A DNA stretch of 64,000 bases from Clostridium_AD sp036569345 (GCF_036569345.1 NZ_DATCQT010000185.1:1-64000); one strand, 5' to 3'. Shown: positions 17,807 through 26,129, counted from the stretch's first letter. Program-made: numbers and translations. The notes: generated from the sequence alone by a model not told the origin.

Positions 17807-20118
17807 ATAACAATTTTATTGTCTTTTAATCTTATGGATATATTTGACCCTTCACTAAATTTATTTTCAAGATAATGCTCTGCAATTTCATCTTCAATGT
17901 ATTTTTGAATAGTACGCCTAAGTGGCCTTGCCCCATATTTTTCATCATAACCTTTTTCTAGTATAAAGTCCTTAACATCTTCTGAAACCTCTAATATAAT
18001 CTTTTTTTCTCTTACCTCTTCCATTACTTCCATAATCATTAAATCTACTATTTTGCGAAGCTCATCCTTTTTAAGAGGGGTAAATACAATAATCTCATCT
18101 ACTCTATTCAAAAATTCTGGTTTAAAAGATTCTTTTAAAGCATCCTTCACACGAGCTTCTAAGATATCGTAATTATCCTGAACAAAACCAATGTTACTTG
18201 TTTTAAACTTAGTACCTGCATTGGATGTCATTATAATTACAGTATTTTCAAAGAAGACAGTTCTACCTTGACTATCTGTTAGTATTCCATCTTCTAGAAT
18301 TTGCAGTAGCATGTTAAATACATCCGGATGAGCCTTCTCTATTTCATCTAAAAGTATTACTGAATATGGCTTTCTTTTAACTTTTTCAGTCAATTGCCCA
18401 CCCTGATCATAACCTATATAACCTGGTGGTGCTCCTATAAGCTTTGAAACTGTATGTTTTTCCATATATTCAGACATATCAATACGTATCAGTGCTTCCT
18501 CGCTCCCAAAAAGCTCACAGGATAGTGCTTTAACTAGCTCTGTTTTCCCTACCCCCGTTGGTCCTACAAAAATAAAAGAAGATGGTTTTTTCTTTTTTCT
18601 AAATCCTGAACGATTCCGCCTAATTGCTCTAGATAAACTTATTATAGCCTCATTTTGGCCTATAACCCGTTTATGTAATCTTCCTTCCAAGTTTAACAAC
18701 CTTTTTGCTTCTTTTTCTGTAATCTTTTGAATCGGAATTTTAGTCCATGACTCAATTACAAAAGCAATATCTTCTATAGTAATTTGAACTTCACTGCATT
18801 TTTTTTGGGTCTCATTAATATCTTCTTTTATTTTGCATAACTTCATCCTATATTCTGCAGCTTTTTCAAAATTTCCATTTACCTCTGCTTCCTTCTTATT
18901 CTTTTTAATTTTTTCTGATTCCTCTTTTAATCCTGCCAGTTCCACAAGGCCTTTATTTTTTAAATTGGCTCGAGAGCCTGCTTCATCAATAACATCTATA
19001 GCTTTATCTGGCAAGAATCTATCTGTTATATATCTTTCAGATAAATTTACAACTTCCTCAATTACTTCATCTGATATTTTAACTTTATGATATTCTTCAT
19101 AGTAACCTCGTATTCCTTTTAAAATTTCAATTGTCTCCTCTATACTAGGTTCCTCAACTAAGACTGGTTGAAATCTTCTCTCAAGTGCTGCGTCTTTTTC
19201 TATATATTTTCTATATTCCTCAAGGGTAGTCACTCCAATGACTTGTATATCTCCCTTAGCTAAAGCAGGTTTTAAGATATTGGCTGCATTCATCGCTCCG
19301 CCTTGGACTTCACCAGCACCCATAATATTGTGTACCTCGTCAATAACCAATATTATATTTCCATTTTCCTTAGCTTCTTCAATAATTGACTTCATACGGC
19401 TTTCAAATTGTCCTCTAAATTGTGTACCTGCAACTACCGCAGTGAGATCAAGTAAATAAACTTCCGCATTAAATAATTTTTCTGGAACCTGTTTTTCTAC
19501 AATTCTGCAAGCAAGGCCCTCTGCAATAGCTGTTTTACCGACACCCGCTTCACCAATTAATATAGGGTTATTTTTAGTTCTTCTGTTTAAAATCTGTACT
19601 ACGCGATCTATTTCCTTATTCCTCCCAACAACCTTATCTACAGCATTTTGCTTTGCTTTGTTTGTTAGGTTTATTCCATATGTATCTAAATGTTTTCGTT
19701 TCTTTTTAAACAAGTTCTTTTTTAATTTGTCTTCAGATATTTCTTTAATCTTTGGGGAAGTTTCAGCCTCATCCTCTATAAAATTGTCACTTTTATCAGC
19801 TGGAGTAAATAATCCATTTAAAATATTTCCAATAATGTTTTTTTTATCATCACTTTCAATATTCATATCTGTTTCATCTAAATCCTGAAGATTCATATCT
19901 TCCAAATTCATATCTTTAAACATATTACCCATTTGCTCATTTAAGCTTTCAATATCCTCGGAAGATAACCCCGCTTGTTGCATCAATTGATCCATAACTG
20001 GAATACCCTTTTTTTTAGCACATTCTATACATAATCCTATAGTTTCAGTTTTTCCATTTTCAATTTTTGATGTTAATATCATTGCTATATTTTTTTTGCA
20101 TATTTCACATAACTTCAT
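17800..20118 (-). CDS. clpE: ClpE-like AAA+ Clp protease ATPase with N-terminal zinc finger
   Basis: This Hsp100 ATPase would unfold proteins for ClpP. Near the N-terminus, Cys-x2-Cys-x22-Cys-x2-Cys matches the ClpE zinc finger. Two AAA modules follow with Walker A motifs GEAGVGKTA and GPTGVGKTE. A UVR-like coiled coil (near FEKAAEYRMKLC) lies between them. The frame is open to 20133, but ATG at 20118 is preferred because GGAG lies 9 bases upstream. I see no CtsR operator (GGTCAAA direct repeat) in the upstream sequence. It sits inside the intervening element, which is an unusual place for a chaperone gene. Confidence 0.88.
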   Translation of the reverse strand: MKLCEICKKNIAMILTSKIENGKTETIGLCIECAKKKGIPVMDQLMQQAGLSSEDIESLNEQMGNMFKDMNLEDMNLQDLDETDMNIESDDKKNIIGNILNGLFTPADKSDNFIEDEAETSPKIKEISEDKLKKNLFKKKRKHLDTYGINLTNKAKQNAVDKVVGRNKEIDRVVQILNRRTKNNPILIGEAGVGKTAIAEGLACRIVEKQVPEKLFNAEVYLLDLTAVVAGTQFRGQFESRMKSIIEEAKENGNIILVIDEVHNIMGAGEVQGGAMNAANILKPALAKGDIQVIGVTTLEEYRKYIEKDAALERRFQPVLVEEPSIEETIEILKGIRGYYEEYHKVKISDEVIEEVVNLSERYITDRFLPDKAIDVIDEAGSRANLKNKGLVELAGLKEESEKIKKNKKEAEVNGNFEKAAEYRMKLCKIKEDINETQKKCSEVQITIEDIAFVIESWTKIPIQKITEKEAKRLLNLEGRLHKRVIGQNEAIISLSRAIRRNRSGFRKKKKPSSFIFVGPTGVGKTELVKALSCELFGSEEALIRIDMSEYMEKHTVSKLIGAPPGYIGYDQGGQLTEKVKRKPYSVILLDEIEKAHPDVFNMLLQILEDGILTDSQGRTVFFENTVIIMTSNAGTKFKTSNIGFVQDNYDILEARVKDALKESFKPEFLNRVDEIIVFTPLKKDELRKIVDLMIMEVMEEVREKKIILEVSEDVKDFILEKGYDEKYGARPLRRTIQKYIEDEIAEHYLENKFSEGSNISIRLKDNKIVIK

Positions 20119-20219
20119 ATAACTCATCTCCATATTTTATGATGTATTGAATATTATTATAGTATATCATTTTTTAATAAGATTTGTTCCAAAAAATCGG
20201 ATTGTTTAGTTAAATTAGC

Positions 20220-20372
20220 CTAAGTAATCATAATTTTTTCTATTAATTGGGTTATTTCTTCTAATGAAAGCTGCGACGTTATTAGCTTTGCAAAGGTCCG
20301 TGTATACCGTTCATTCAAAAGTTCTACTTCTCTCTCATTTAATTCTAAAAGAATTGTGGAATTAACCTTCAT
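20220..20372 (-). CDS. 50-residue protein, candidate recombination directionality factor
   Basis: This short frame encodes a charged, mostly helical 50-residue protein (begins MKVNSTILLELNE, ends IEKIMIT). GGAGG at 20379-20383 lies 7 bases before the ATG, and a SigK-like promoter lies at 20400-20426. It is divergent from the serine recombinase and inside the same element. SPbeta uses SprB, a 58-residue sporulation-induced protein, to direct its serine integrase toward excision. An analogous role is inferred from size, position and promoter only; I see no sequence similarity that proves it. Confidence 0.7.
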   Translation of the reverse strand: MKVNSTILLELNEREVELLNERYTRTFAKLITSQLSLEEITQLIEKIMIT

Positions 20373-20399
20373 GATAATCCTCCAAATAAGCTATTATAT

Positions 20400-20426
20400 T
20401 ATAGTATGTATCTTTAAACTTAATGT
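20400..20426 (-). promoter_or_regulatory. SigK-like promoter of the 50-aa ORF
   Basis: On the minus strand, AC (20426-20425), then 16 bases, then CATACTATA (20408-20400) fits the SigK consensus AC-N16-CATAnnnTA. The predicted start is about 20 bases before the GGAGG site. SigE recognises a related -10, so a mother-cell sigma factor in general is the safer reading. Confidence 0.55.
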
Positions 20427-20429
20427 TAC

Positions 20430-20471
20430 AAAAATGTATATAACTAAATAAATTTAGTTATATACATTTTT
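20430..20471. repeat. perfect 20-bp inverted repeat between divergent genes
   Basis: Arms at 20430-20449 and 20452-20471 are exact reverse complements with a 2-base centre, flanked by A- and T-runs. It looks like a terminator, but it lies upstream of both the 50-aa ORF and the recombinase, so neither transcript ends here. An operator, a recombinase or accessory protein site, or an RNA hairpin in the recombinase leader are possible. Confidence 0.75.
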
Positions 20472-20603
20472 ACGTAATATTATTTTTTAAAAGACATATC
20501 TTTATTTTGTAAAGATATTATTGTTTATAAGATAAATAGTTTTATCTTTTATGGCTTTAGAAAAAAAATATTATTTTAAATCAATTATTGAGGAGTAAAT
20601 AAA

Positions 20604-22202
20604 TTGAAAATCGCTGCTATATACTCCAGAAAATCAAAAATTACGGGAACAGGAGAATCAATTATTAATCAAATTGAAATATGTAAACGTGAAGGTAATC
20701 ATTTGGGTTTTGAAAAATTTATAATATACGAAGATGAAGGTTTTTCAGGTAAAAATATTAAAAGACCCCAGTTTCAAAAAATGCTCTCTGATTCAAAAGA
20801 AAAAAAATTTAATGTACTGATATGTTATAGGTTAGATAGAATAAGTAGAAATATCTCTGATTTTACTCTCCTTATAAATGAATTAGACAATTTACACATA
20901 AGCTTTATAAGTGTAAATGAACGTTTTGATACTTCAACACCTATGGGGCGCGCCATGATGTACATTGCCTCCGTTTTTGCGCAACTTGAACGAGAAACTA
21001 TAGGAGAGCGGGTTCGTGACAATATGTTAGAACTTGCTAAAACTGGAAGATGGTTAGGCGGTCAAACGCCTTTAGGCTATGAAAGTAAAAAACTATTCTA
21101 TTTAGATTCTCAGTTCAAACAAAAGACAATGTATACATTAGCACCTATAAAAAAAGAATTAGATGTCGTTAGAATAATTTACAACAGATATTTACAGTAC
21201 AAATCAATTAATCAAGTTTTTATTTACATTTTTAAAAAGAATATCAAAACAAAAAACGGAGTCGATTTTAATAAGAAAAGAATTCAACTTATATTAAGGA
21301 ATCCATTATATGTTAGAGCAAACGACACTGTTATAGAACATCTTCAAATTATTGGCATGAATGTAATGGGAAAAGCTGATAATAAGCATGGTATTTTAAC
21401 CTATAATAAAAGTAAAGGTTCAAAAATTAAACGAGACATAACTGAGTGGATAGCTGCGATATCAACTCATGATGGTATTATTAGTGCTCCCCTTTGGATT
21501 AAAGTTCAACAAATATTAGATGAGAATAAAAACAAAGCTCCAAGGCTCGGAACTTCTGCTGCGGCACTGCTCACAGGGTTTTTAAAATGTTCCAAATGTG
21601 GTAAAAGCATTATTGTAAAACATGGTCATATAAGTGCGATAACTAATAAGAAAATTCAATACTATGTCTGCAGTACTAAAGATTATTCAAGAGGGGAAAG
21701 ATGTAATAATCCTAATATCCGAGTAGATGAGCTTGAAAAAATAGTTGTTGATAATTTAAAAAATATCACTATACAAAAAAGCATTTTATTAGATGAGTTA
21801 AATAAAATCAAAAGTGAACAATCTAAAAATAGTTTCATGTTATCTGAAATAGATGGTTTACCTAAATTAATAAATATAAAACAAAGTCAAATAGATATTC
21901 TTGTAAATCAATTATCTTTAAGCAACGAAATGTCCCAATATATAACACCTCAAATTTCTAAATTAGGAATTGAATTAGAGAAATTAACTATTAAATATGA
22001 AAATTTAAAAGATATTTCTTATCAATACAAAGATGATAATTCGAATGTAAATAATTTTTTATATTCTTTAGATAACTTTTCATCAATAATAGATACCTTA
22101 AATTTTAATAACAAACGTTTATTACTTAATACTGTTGTTAAGTCAATATATTGGGATGGTTATAAAGGTATTGTAAAAATTGATTTAGTGCGTTTAAAGT
22201 AA
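20604..22202 (+). CDS. large serine recombinase (SpoIVCA-like)
   Basis: The 532-residue protein has an N-terminal resolvase domain with catalytic Ser in IYSRKS (Ser8) and the conserved blocks YRLDRISR and GRAMMYIASVFAQLERE. A recombinase domain (about 150-280), a zinc ribbon with CSKCGKS and a later Cys pair (about 330-380) and a long coiled coil follow. This is the layout of SpoIVCA and phage serine integrases. The start is TTG at 20604 with AGGAG 8 bases upstream. It ends 37 bases from the right junction of the element and is the obvious agent of its excision or insertion. Confidence 0.93.
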   Translation: MKIAAIYSRKSKITGTGESIINQIEICKREGNHLGFEKFIIYEDEGFSGKNIKRPQFQKMLSDSKEKKFNVLICYRLDRISRNISDFTLLINELDNLHISFISVNERFDTSTPMGRAMMYIASVFAQLERETIGERVRDNMLELAKTGRWLGGQTPLGYESKKLFYLDSQFKQKTMYTLAPIKKELDVVRIIYNRYLQYKSINQVFIYIFKKNIKTKNGVDFNKKRIQLILRNPLYVRANDTVIEHLQIIGMNVMGKADNKHGILTYNKSKGSKIKRDITEWIAAISTHDGIISAPLWIKVQQILDENKNKAPRLGTSAAALLTGFLKCSKCGKSIIVKHGHISAITNKKIQYYVCSTKDYSRGERCNNPNIRVDELEKIVVDNLKNITIQKSILLDELNKIKSEQSKNSFMLSEIDGLPKLINIKQSQIDILVNQLSLSNEMSQYITPQISKLGIELEKLTIKYENLKDISYQYKDDNSNVNNFLYSLDNFSSIIDTLNFNNKRLLLNTVVKSIYWDGYKGIVKIDLVRLK

Positions 22203-22233
22203 ACACTAAACTGCTTATCGCAGTTTAGTGTTT
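22201..22233 (+). terminator. hairpin after the recombinase gene
   Basis: Arms of 13 bases (22201-22213 and 22221-22233) around a 7-base loop overlap the stop codon. The T-run is short. The right arm also overlaps the attachment-site arm GAAACACTAAAC on the minus strand, so the hairpin may partly serve the recombination site. Confidence 0.65.
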
Positions 22234-22286
22234 CTAGAACAAAATTCACTTCCGACATCAATACAGTCGTATGGTTCATAACTCAT
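22215..22286 (-). CDS. split gene, 5-prime part: first 16 codons of the FAD/NAD-binding reductase
   Basis: A strong AGGAGG site lies 8 bases before ATG 22286. The frame begins MSYEPYDCIDVGSEFC and then runs into seven element-derived codons and a stop at 22215. From memory, clostridial members of this reductase family begin with this kind of sequence directly followed by PCHLAE. That is exactly what appears after TGT at 16885-16883. The real first part is thus 22286-22239, fused in phase to codon 17 at 16882. It is about 100 bases after the D,D-carboxypeptidase gene. As it stands it makes only a 23-residue peptide. Confidence 0.78.
   Translation of the reverse strand: MSYEPYDCIDVGSEFCSRNTKLR
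22239..22241. other. right recombination junction (att core ACA)
   Basis: This copy of the shared ACA lies in the Cys16 codon (TGT) of the split gene. The element side holds GAAACACTAAAC (minus strand 22234-22223). The non-element side continues into codons 15 to 1 of the reductase. Confidence 0.7.
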
Positions 22287-22315
22287 CAATATAACCTCCT
22301 AAAGTACTCTACTAT

Positions 22316-22342
22316 TAAAATATTTAAAAAGGTTAAAATTGT
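22316..22342 (-). promoter_or_regulatory. SigK-like promoter of the split reductase gene
   Basis: AC (22342-22341), 16 bases, then AATATTTTA (22324-22316) fits the SigK pattern with only the first -10 base off. Its -35 context GTAACA is the same as in the 50-aa ORF promoter. The ATG is about 30 bases downstream. A 10-base inverted repeat (22307-22316 and 22362-22371) brackets the site. Confidence 0.42.
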
Positions 22343-22385
22343 TACAACTTAAATTGAGATAAATAGTAGAGGCTTTGCTGTTTTT

Positions 22386-23516
22386 TTATTTATTGAGAAT
22401 TATTAAGTTCTTTATCTTATCCAAATTTTGTTTAAAATTGCTTTTCTTTTTCACTTCATTTTTGCTTACTAGAGCTTGTGTATAAAGGAGTTTATTATTT
22501 GCATAGATTTCTATCCTACCAACATTTTGTCCTGCTTGTATCGGTGTATATACTTTATATAGGGGCTTTTTAATTTTAAATTCAATTTTCTCATCTTCTT
22601 TTACCGGAATTATAATATCTTTATTACTTACTAATTGTAAATCATCAATTCCATTTTCTACACTAAGGCGCGCTAAAACATTATCTTTATTGATTATCTT
22701 TTTATATTGATAATTTTTTTCTATATAATTATTTATTTTTTCAGTTTCTTTCCACCTAGGTGTACAATTTAGTGTAACTATTATGATATCTCTATTTTGA
22801 ATTTTAACAGAAGTTACTAAACATTTACCTGCTTTTCCAGTAAATCCAGTTTTTACTCCAGTAGCATTTGGTAAAAGATATAGAATCTTATTTATATTGT
22901 GATAACTTCTAGTAAAGTTATACTCTTTAGCATCAATATCTTTAGAACTTACTATATCATTAAAAAATTTAATTTCTTTTGCTTTTGAAGTAATTAAAGC
23001 TAAATCATATGCTGTAGAATAATGATTGCTACTATCTAGTCCATGAGGTGATTCAAAATTGCTATTTAATAAGCCAATTTCTAATGCATATTCATTCATA
23101 AGCTTTAAAAACTCATCAACACTTCCACTTATTCCTTCTGCAATTGCAATTGAAGCATCATTTCCTGACCTTAACAATAGTCCATATAATAACTCTTTTA
23201 AAGTTATTTCTTCCCCTTCCTTTAACCCAATTTCAGAACCGCGTATAGAAGCAGCCTTTTTTGATATAATTATTTTCTTGTTTAAATCTCCACATTTAAT
23301 TGCTACTAAGGCAGTTATTATTTTTGTAGTACTTGCAATTTCAATTGGAGTGTATGCATTTTTTTCATATAAAACACGTTTTGAATCACAATCTAATGCT
23401 ATAGCACTAATAGCATTAACATTTATATCTGTAGCATAGACATTTTGAATTAAAGTTGTAGATAAAAGAAACAATCCCAAAAACAATGATAAATATACTT
23501 TAAATTTCCTTTTCAT
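22386..23516 (-). CDS. D-alanyl-D-alanine carboxypeptidase (penicillin-binding protein)
   Basis: The 376-residue secreted serine peptidase S11 removes terminal D-Ala from peptidoglycan stem peptides. A signal peptide (residues 1-29) precedes the active-site triad: STTK (near residue 63), SGN in LRSGNDAS, and KTG in VKTGFTG. The C-terminal beta domain is present. GAGGTG precedes the ATG. It is followed, about 100 bases downstream on the same strand, by the split reductase gene. A second paralogue (dacF) lies at 26359-27540. Confidence 0.92.
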   Translation of the reverse strand: MKRKFKVYLSLFLGLFLLSTTLIQNVYATDINVNAISAIALDCDSKRVLYEKNAYTPIEIASTTKIITALVAIKCGDLNKKIIISKKAASIRGSEIGLKEGEEITLKELLYGLLLRSGNDASIAIAEGISGSVDEFLKLMNEYALEIGLLNSNFESPHGLDSSNHYSTAYDLALITSKAKEIKFFNDIVSSKDIDAKEYNFTRSYHNINKILYLLPNATGVKTGFTGKAGKCLVTSVKIQNRDIIIVTLNCTPRWKETEKINNYIEKNYQYKKIINKDNVLARLSVENGIDDLQLVSNKDIIIPVKEDEKIEFKIKKPLYKVYTPIQAGQNVGRIEIYANNKLLYTQALVSKNEVKKKSNFKQNLDKIKNLIILNK

Positions 23517-23651
23517 AATTTCACCTCTTTTAGATTTTAATATATTTTAAAAATTTAAATACTTATAGATAATGTAAATTACAATACCTTATTGATATTT
23601 TTATATGATTTTGGGTATAATACCAGTTATTGAATAAAATCGGAGGTTACG

Positions 23652-24248
23652 ATGCTTAAATATACAATAGTATTCATTTTAGTGATAACAGTTATATTAT
23701 TTCCAATCCCTTTAAAAATAACTCTTAAATATATAAACAAAGTTTTGGAAATTTACATATATAATAAAGGATTTATGGTAAAAAGCCCTTTGAAAAAAAC
23801 TATAAAAAACACTACAAAAGGTGTTTCAATAGATCCTTCAAAAGGAAACAAAATAGAAACTTTCTTGAGATCTTTAAATCTAAGTGATATAAAATTGATT
23901 ATTCATCAAACTAAAAGCTTAAAGTTTAAGTCTACTTTCTCTTTAAATACTAAAATAGAATATGGATTAGATGATGCTGCTATGGTAGCTATCTTATATG
24001 GTTTAATTCATTCCACTTATAGTCTTTTGTATTTGATGTTAAAGAGTTTTGTAAAAGTTAAAGAGATAGATTTTAAAGTTATTCCTCATTTTGAAGAAAA
24101 TGATTTATATATGGAAATTTCAAGTATAATTTATATCAATTTAGCAAAAGTTATTTATATGGCATTTAAGATGTTACCTTGCCTTGTAAAAATAAAACAC
24201 AACAAATTTAATATTAAAAATTATAAAGGAGGAGATATACATGGATAA
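23652..24248 (+). CDS. ytfI: DUF2953 (YtfI-like) membrane-associated protein
   Basis: The 198-residue protein has an N-terminal hydrophobic segment (residues 4-20) and a conserved C-terminal part with the DDAAMVAILYGLIHS and IPHFEENDLYMEISSIIYI blocks of DUF2953. Its gene overlaps gerW by 8 bases, the usual pairing in Bacillus and Clostridium (ytfI-ytfJ), which points to a sporulation role. The biochemical function is unknown. CGGAGG precedes the ATG. Confidence 0.82.
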   Translation: MLKYTIVFILVITVILFPIPLKITLKYINKVLEIYIYNKGFMVKSPLKKTIKNTTKGVSIDPSKGNKIETFLRSLNLSDIKLIIHQTKSLKFKSTFSLNTKIEYGLDDAAMVAILYGLIHSTYSLLYLMLKSFVKVKEIDFKVIPHFEENDLYMEISSIIYINLAKVIYMAFKMLPCLVKIKHNKFNIKNYKGGDIHG

Positions 24249-24663
24249 TCATCCAATTGAAAACTTAATGAGGAGTACCATGGAAAATATAAAAGATATG
24301 ATAGACGTAAACACCATTGTAGGGGATCCTATAAAATCACAAGATGGTACTACAATTATTCCTATTTCAAAAGTATGTTTTGGTTTTGCATCAGGAGGAA
24401 GCGAATTCAATAACATTAAAGATTCAGATTTAACTACTAAATATCCTTTTGGTGGTGGTTCTGGTGCTGGAGTCACTGTTAAACCTGTTGCATTTTTAGT
24501 TGTTAAAAATGATTCTATAAGACTACTATCTGTAGATCAACAAAATACATATGATAAAATCGTTGATGCTGTACCACAGGTAATAGATATTATTAAGGGT
24601 ATGTTTAAAGATAAAACTGACAAAGATACAGAGCCTAGTGATAAAGAAAATTCAGATAAATAA
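24241..24663 (+). CDS. ytfJ: GerW family sporulation protein (YtfJ)
   Basis: The 140-residue protein has the YtfJ/GerW signature: IVGDPI, TIIPISKVCFGFASGGSEF and a glycine-rich GGGSGAGVTVKPVAFLV block. In Bacillus, GerW is made in the forespore and helps L-alanine-dependent germination. It is coupled to ytfI through an 8-base overlap with GGAGG inside the ytfI end. A strong terminator follows. Confidence 0.92.
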   Translation: MDNHPIENLMRSTMENIKDMIDVNTIVGDPIKSQDGTTIIPISKVCFGFASGGSEFNNIKDSDLTTKYPFGGGSGAGVTVKPVAFLVVKNDSIRLLSVDQQNTYDKIVDAVPQVIDIIKGMFKDKTDKDTEPSDKENSDK

Positions 24664-24702
24664 TTGCTTTTAATTATTAAATATAAAACTTTTGATATTT
24701 AA

Positions 24703-24758
24703 AATAATAACTCCACTATAATAAATTTTAAGTAAAAAATTTATTATAGTGGAGTTAT
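24703..24758. terminator. bidirectional terminator after ytfJ and scpB
   Basis: Long arms with the CTCCACTATAATAAAT core and its reverse complement surround a small A-rich loop. It lies between the convergent ytfJ (plus) and scpB (minus) genes. Confidence 0.9.
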
Positions 24759-24787
24759 TAACTATATACAAATCATCTTCCAAAAGT

Positions 24788-25387
24788 CTATTCAAAATGA
24801 TCTAGATCAGTATTCGGCCTCAGATTGTCTTTATTAACATCTTCTAAATGCGGCATTTCATCTAGACTATGAAAATCGAAATGTTTAAGAAATTCATCCG
24901 TAGTTACATAAATAATTGGTCTCCCAGGAACATTTTTTCTTCCACTTTCCTTGATTAATTTTTTTTCTGATAAGGTATAAACAGCTCTATCACTCTTGAC
25001 CCCTCTTATCATCTCAATTTCCACTCTCGTGATTGGTTGTTTATATGCAATTATTGCTAAAGTTTCAAGTGAAGCTTGGGATAAAGATTGCCTAATATTT
25101 GTCTTTAATAGTTTTTGAACATACTCACTATTACAGGATTTTGTAACAAATTGATATTCATTATTAGTGACTAAAATCCTAATACCTCTGCTTTCTTCTT
25201 CATATTTCAATCTTAATTCATTTAATAGCTCTCTTGTAAAATTAGTGCTGCATTCTAATATACTTGCCATTTCATTTAGCTTTAATGATTCTCCCGCAAC
25301 AAACAACAATGATTCAATAATAGAGAAATATATGGATTTAGTAGAATTCTTTTCACTCTCTAATCTTTTAACATTAAATTCATTCAT
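24788..25387 (-). CDS. scpB: segregation and condensation protein B
   Basis: ScpB is the winged-helix kite subunit of the Smc-ScpA-ScpB condensin. The 199-residue protein contains the family block LETLAIIAYKQPITRVEIEMIRG and DRAVYTLSEKKLIKESGR with GRPIIYVTTDEFLKHF. It follows scpA directly, one base apart, and ends at the shared terminator. Confidence 0.95.
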   Translation of the reverse strand: MNEFNVKRLESEKNSTKSIYFSIIESLLFVAGESLKLNEMASILECSTNFTRELLNELRLKYEEESRGIRILVTNNEYQFVTKSCNSEYVQKLLKTNIRQSLSQASLETLAIIAYKQPITRVEIEMIRGVKSDRAVYTLSEKKLIKESGRKNVPGRPIIYVTTDEFLKHFDFHSLDEMPHLEDVNKDNLRPNTDLDHFE

Positions 25388-25388
25388 A

Positions 25389-26129
25389 TTAAATTACCCT
25401 TTCTAAATATATATCTTTAAAATTACTTTCTTGAATTACCCTAACACTTTTAATTTTAATTAGCTCTAGTAATGCTAAAAAAGTAACGATAATTTCCAAT
25501 TTTGATGAATAACCATAAATAAATTTGGTAAAATGAATTTTCCCAAAATAATCAAGTTTTTCTTTCAATTCTTCCATTTTATCTTCTATTTTATATTCAT
25601 CTATTAGTATTTTTTTAGTGATAACATTATCCGTATCCATTTTATTTATATATTCTAACATTAAATCATTGTAATAATTATATAAATCCAAAATCGTAAC
25701 ATTCCTTAGGAAATCTATTTCTTTATTAGTTTCATTGTTTTCTTCGATTATTTCGGGCTTTTTACTAATCATTATACCAGTGTCCTGTTCCATAATTTTT
25801 AGGCTTTCTGCAATAACTTTGTATTTTCTATACTCTATTAATTTATTTAGTAATTCCTTTTCAACATCATTTTCTTCATCCTCGCTAAGTTCTTCTTTAT
25901 TTTTAGGCAATAAGTATTTGGATTTTATCTCAATTAATGTTGCAGCAATAACAATAAATTCTGATGTCACCTCTAAATCCATTTCCTTCATGCTTTTGAG
26001 ATACTGCATATACTGATTTGTTATTTCAACAATGTTTATATCATAGATATTCATTTCATTTTTCTTAATAAGATGTAATAACAAGTCAAATGGGCCTTCA
26101 AAATTAGTTACTTTTATACTTAATGGCAT
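25389..26129 (-). CDS. scpA: segregation and condensation protein A
   Basis: ScpA is the kleisin that bridges the Smc heads. The protein has the N-terminal FEGPFDLLLHLIKKNEM block, an acidic middle and a C-terminal winged-helix part (VTFLALLELIKIK). The frame opens at GTG 26135, but ATG at 26129 has better spacing from AGGAGA. It is cotranscribed with scpB. Confidence 0.95.
   Translation of the reverse strand: MPLSIKVTNFEGPFDLLLHLIKKNEMNIYDINIVEITNQYMQYLKSMKEMDLEVTSEFIVIAATLIEIKSKYLLPKNKEELSEDEENDVEKELLNKLIEYRKYKVIAESLKIMEQDTGIMISKKPEIIEENNETNKEIDFLRNVTILDLYNYYNDLMLEYINKMDTDNVITKKILIDEYKIEDKMEELKEKLDYFGKIHFTKFIYGYSSKLEIIVTFLALLELIKIKSVRVIQESNFKDIYLERVI

Larger units (their letters stand above)
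16884..22240. mobile_element. skin-like intervening element with a large serine recombinase
   Basis: About 5,356 bp separate two same-strand, in-frame parts of one reductase gene. Contents in order are a PAP2 phosphatase (plus), a ClpE-like ATPase (minus), a 50-aa ORF (minus) and a large serine recombinase (plus) ending 37 bases before the right junction. The shared core, the dyad at the ends, the adjacent recombinase and the uninterrupted reading frames of both gene parts all fit precise excision, as in sigK/skin. Whether and when excision happens is inferred. The exact boundaries can shift by one or two bases inside the shared triplet. Confidence 0.75.

Noticed and set aside
20119..20219. 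CtsR operator upstream of the clpE-like gene
   Set aside because: No GGTCAAA direct repeat is visible.
23059..23439. Plus-strand frame of 126 codons opposite the D,D-carboxypeptidase
   Set aside because: It lies entirely antisense to a clear S11 peptidase gene and has low-complexity Ser/Ile/Phe-rich translation.
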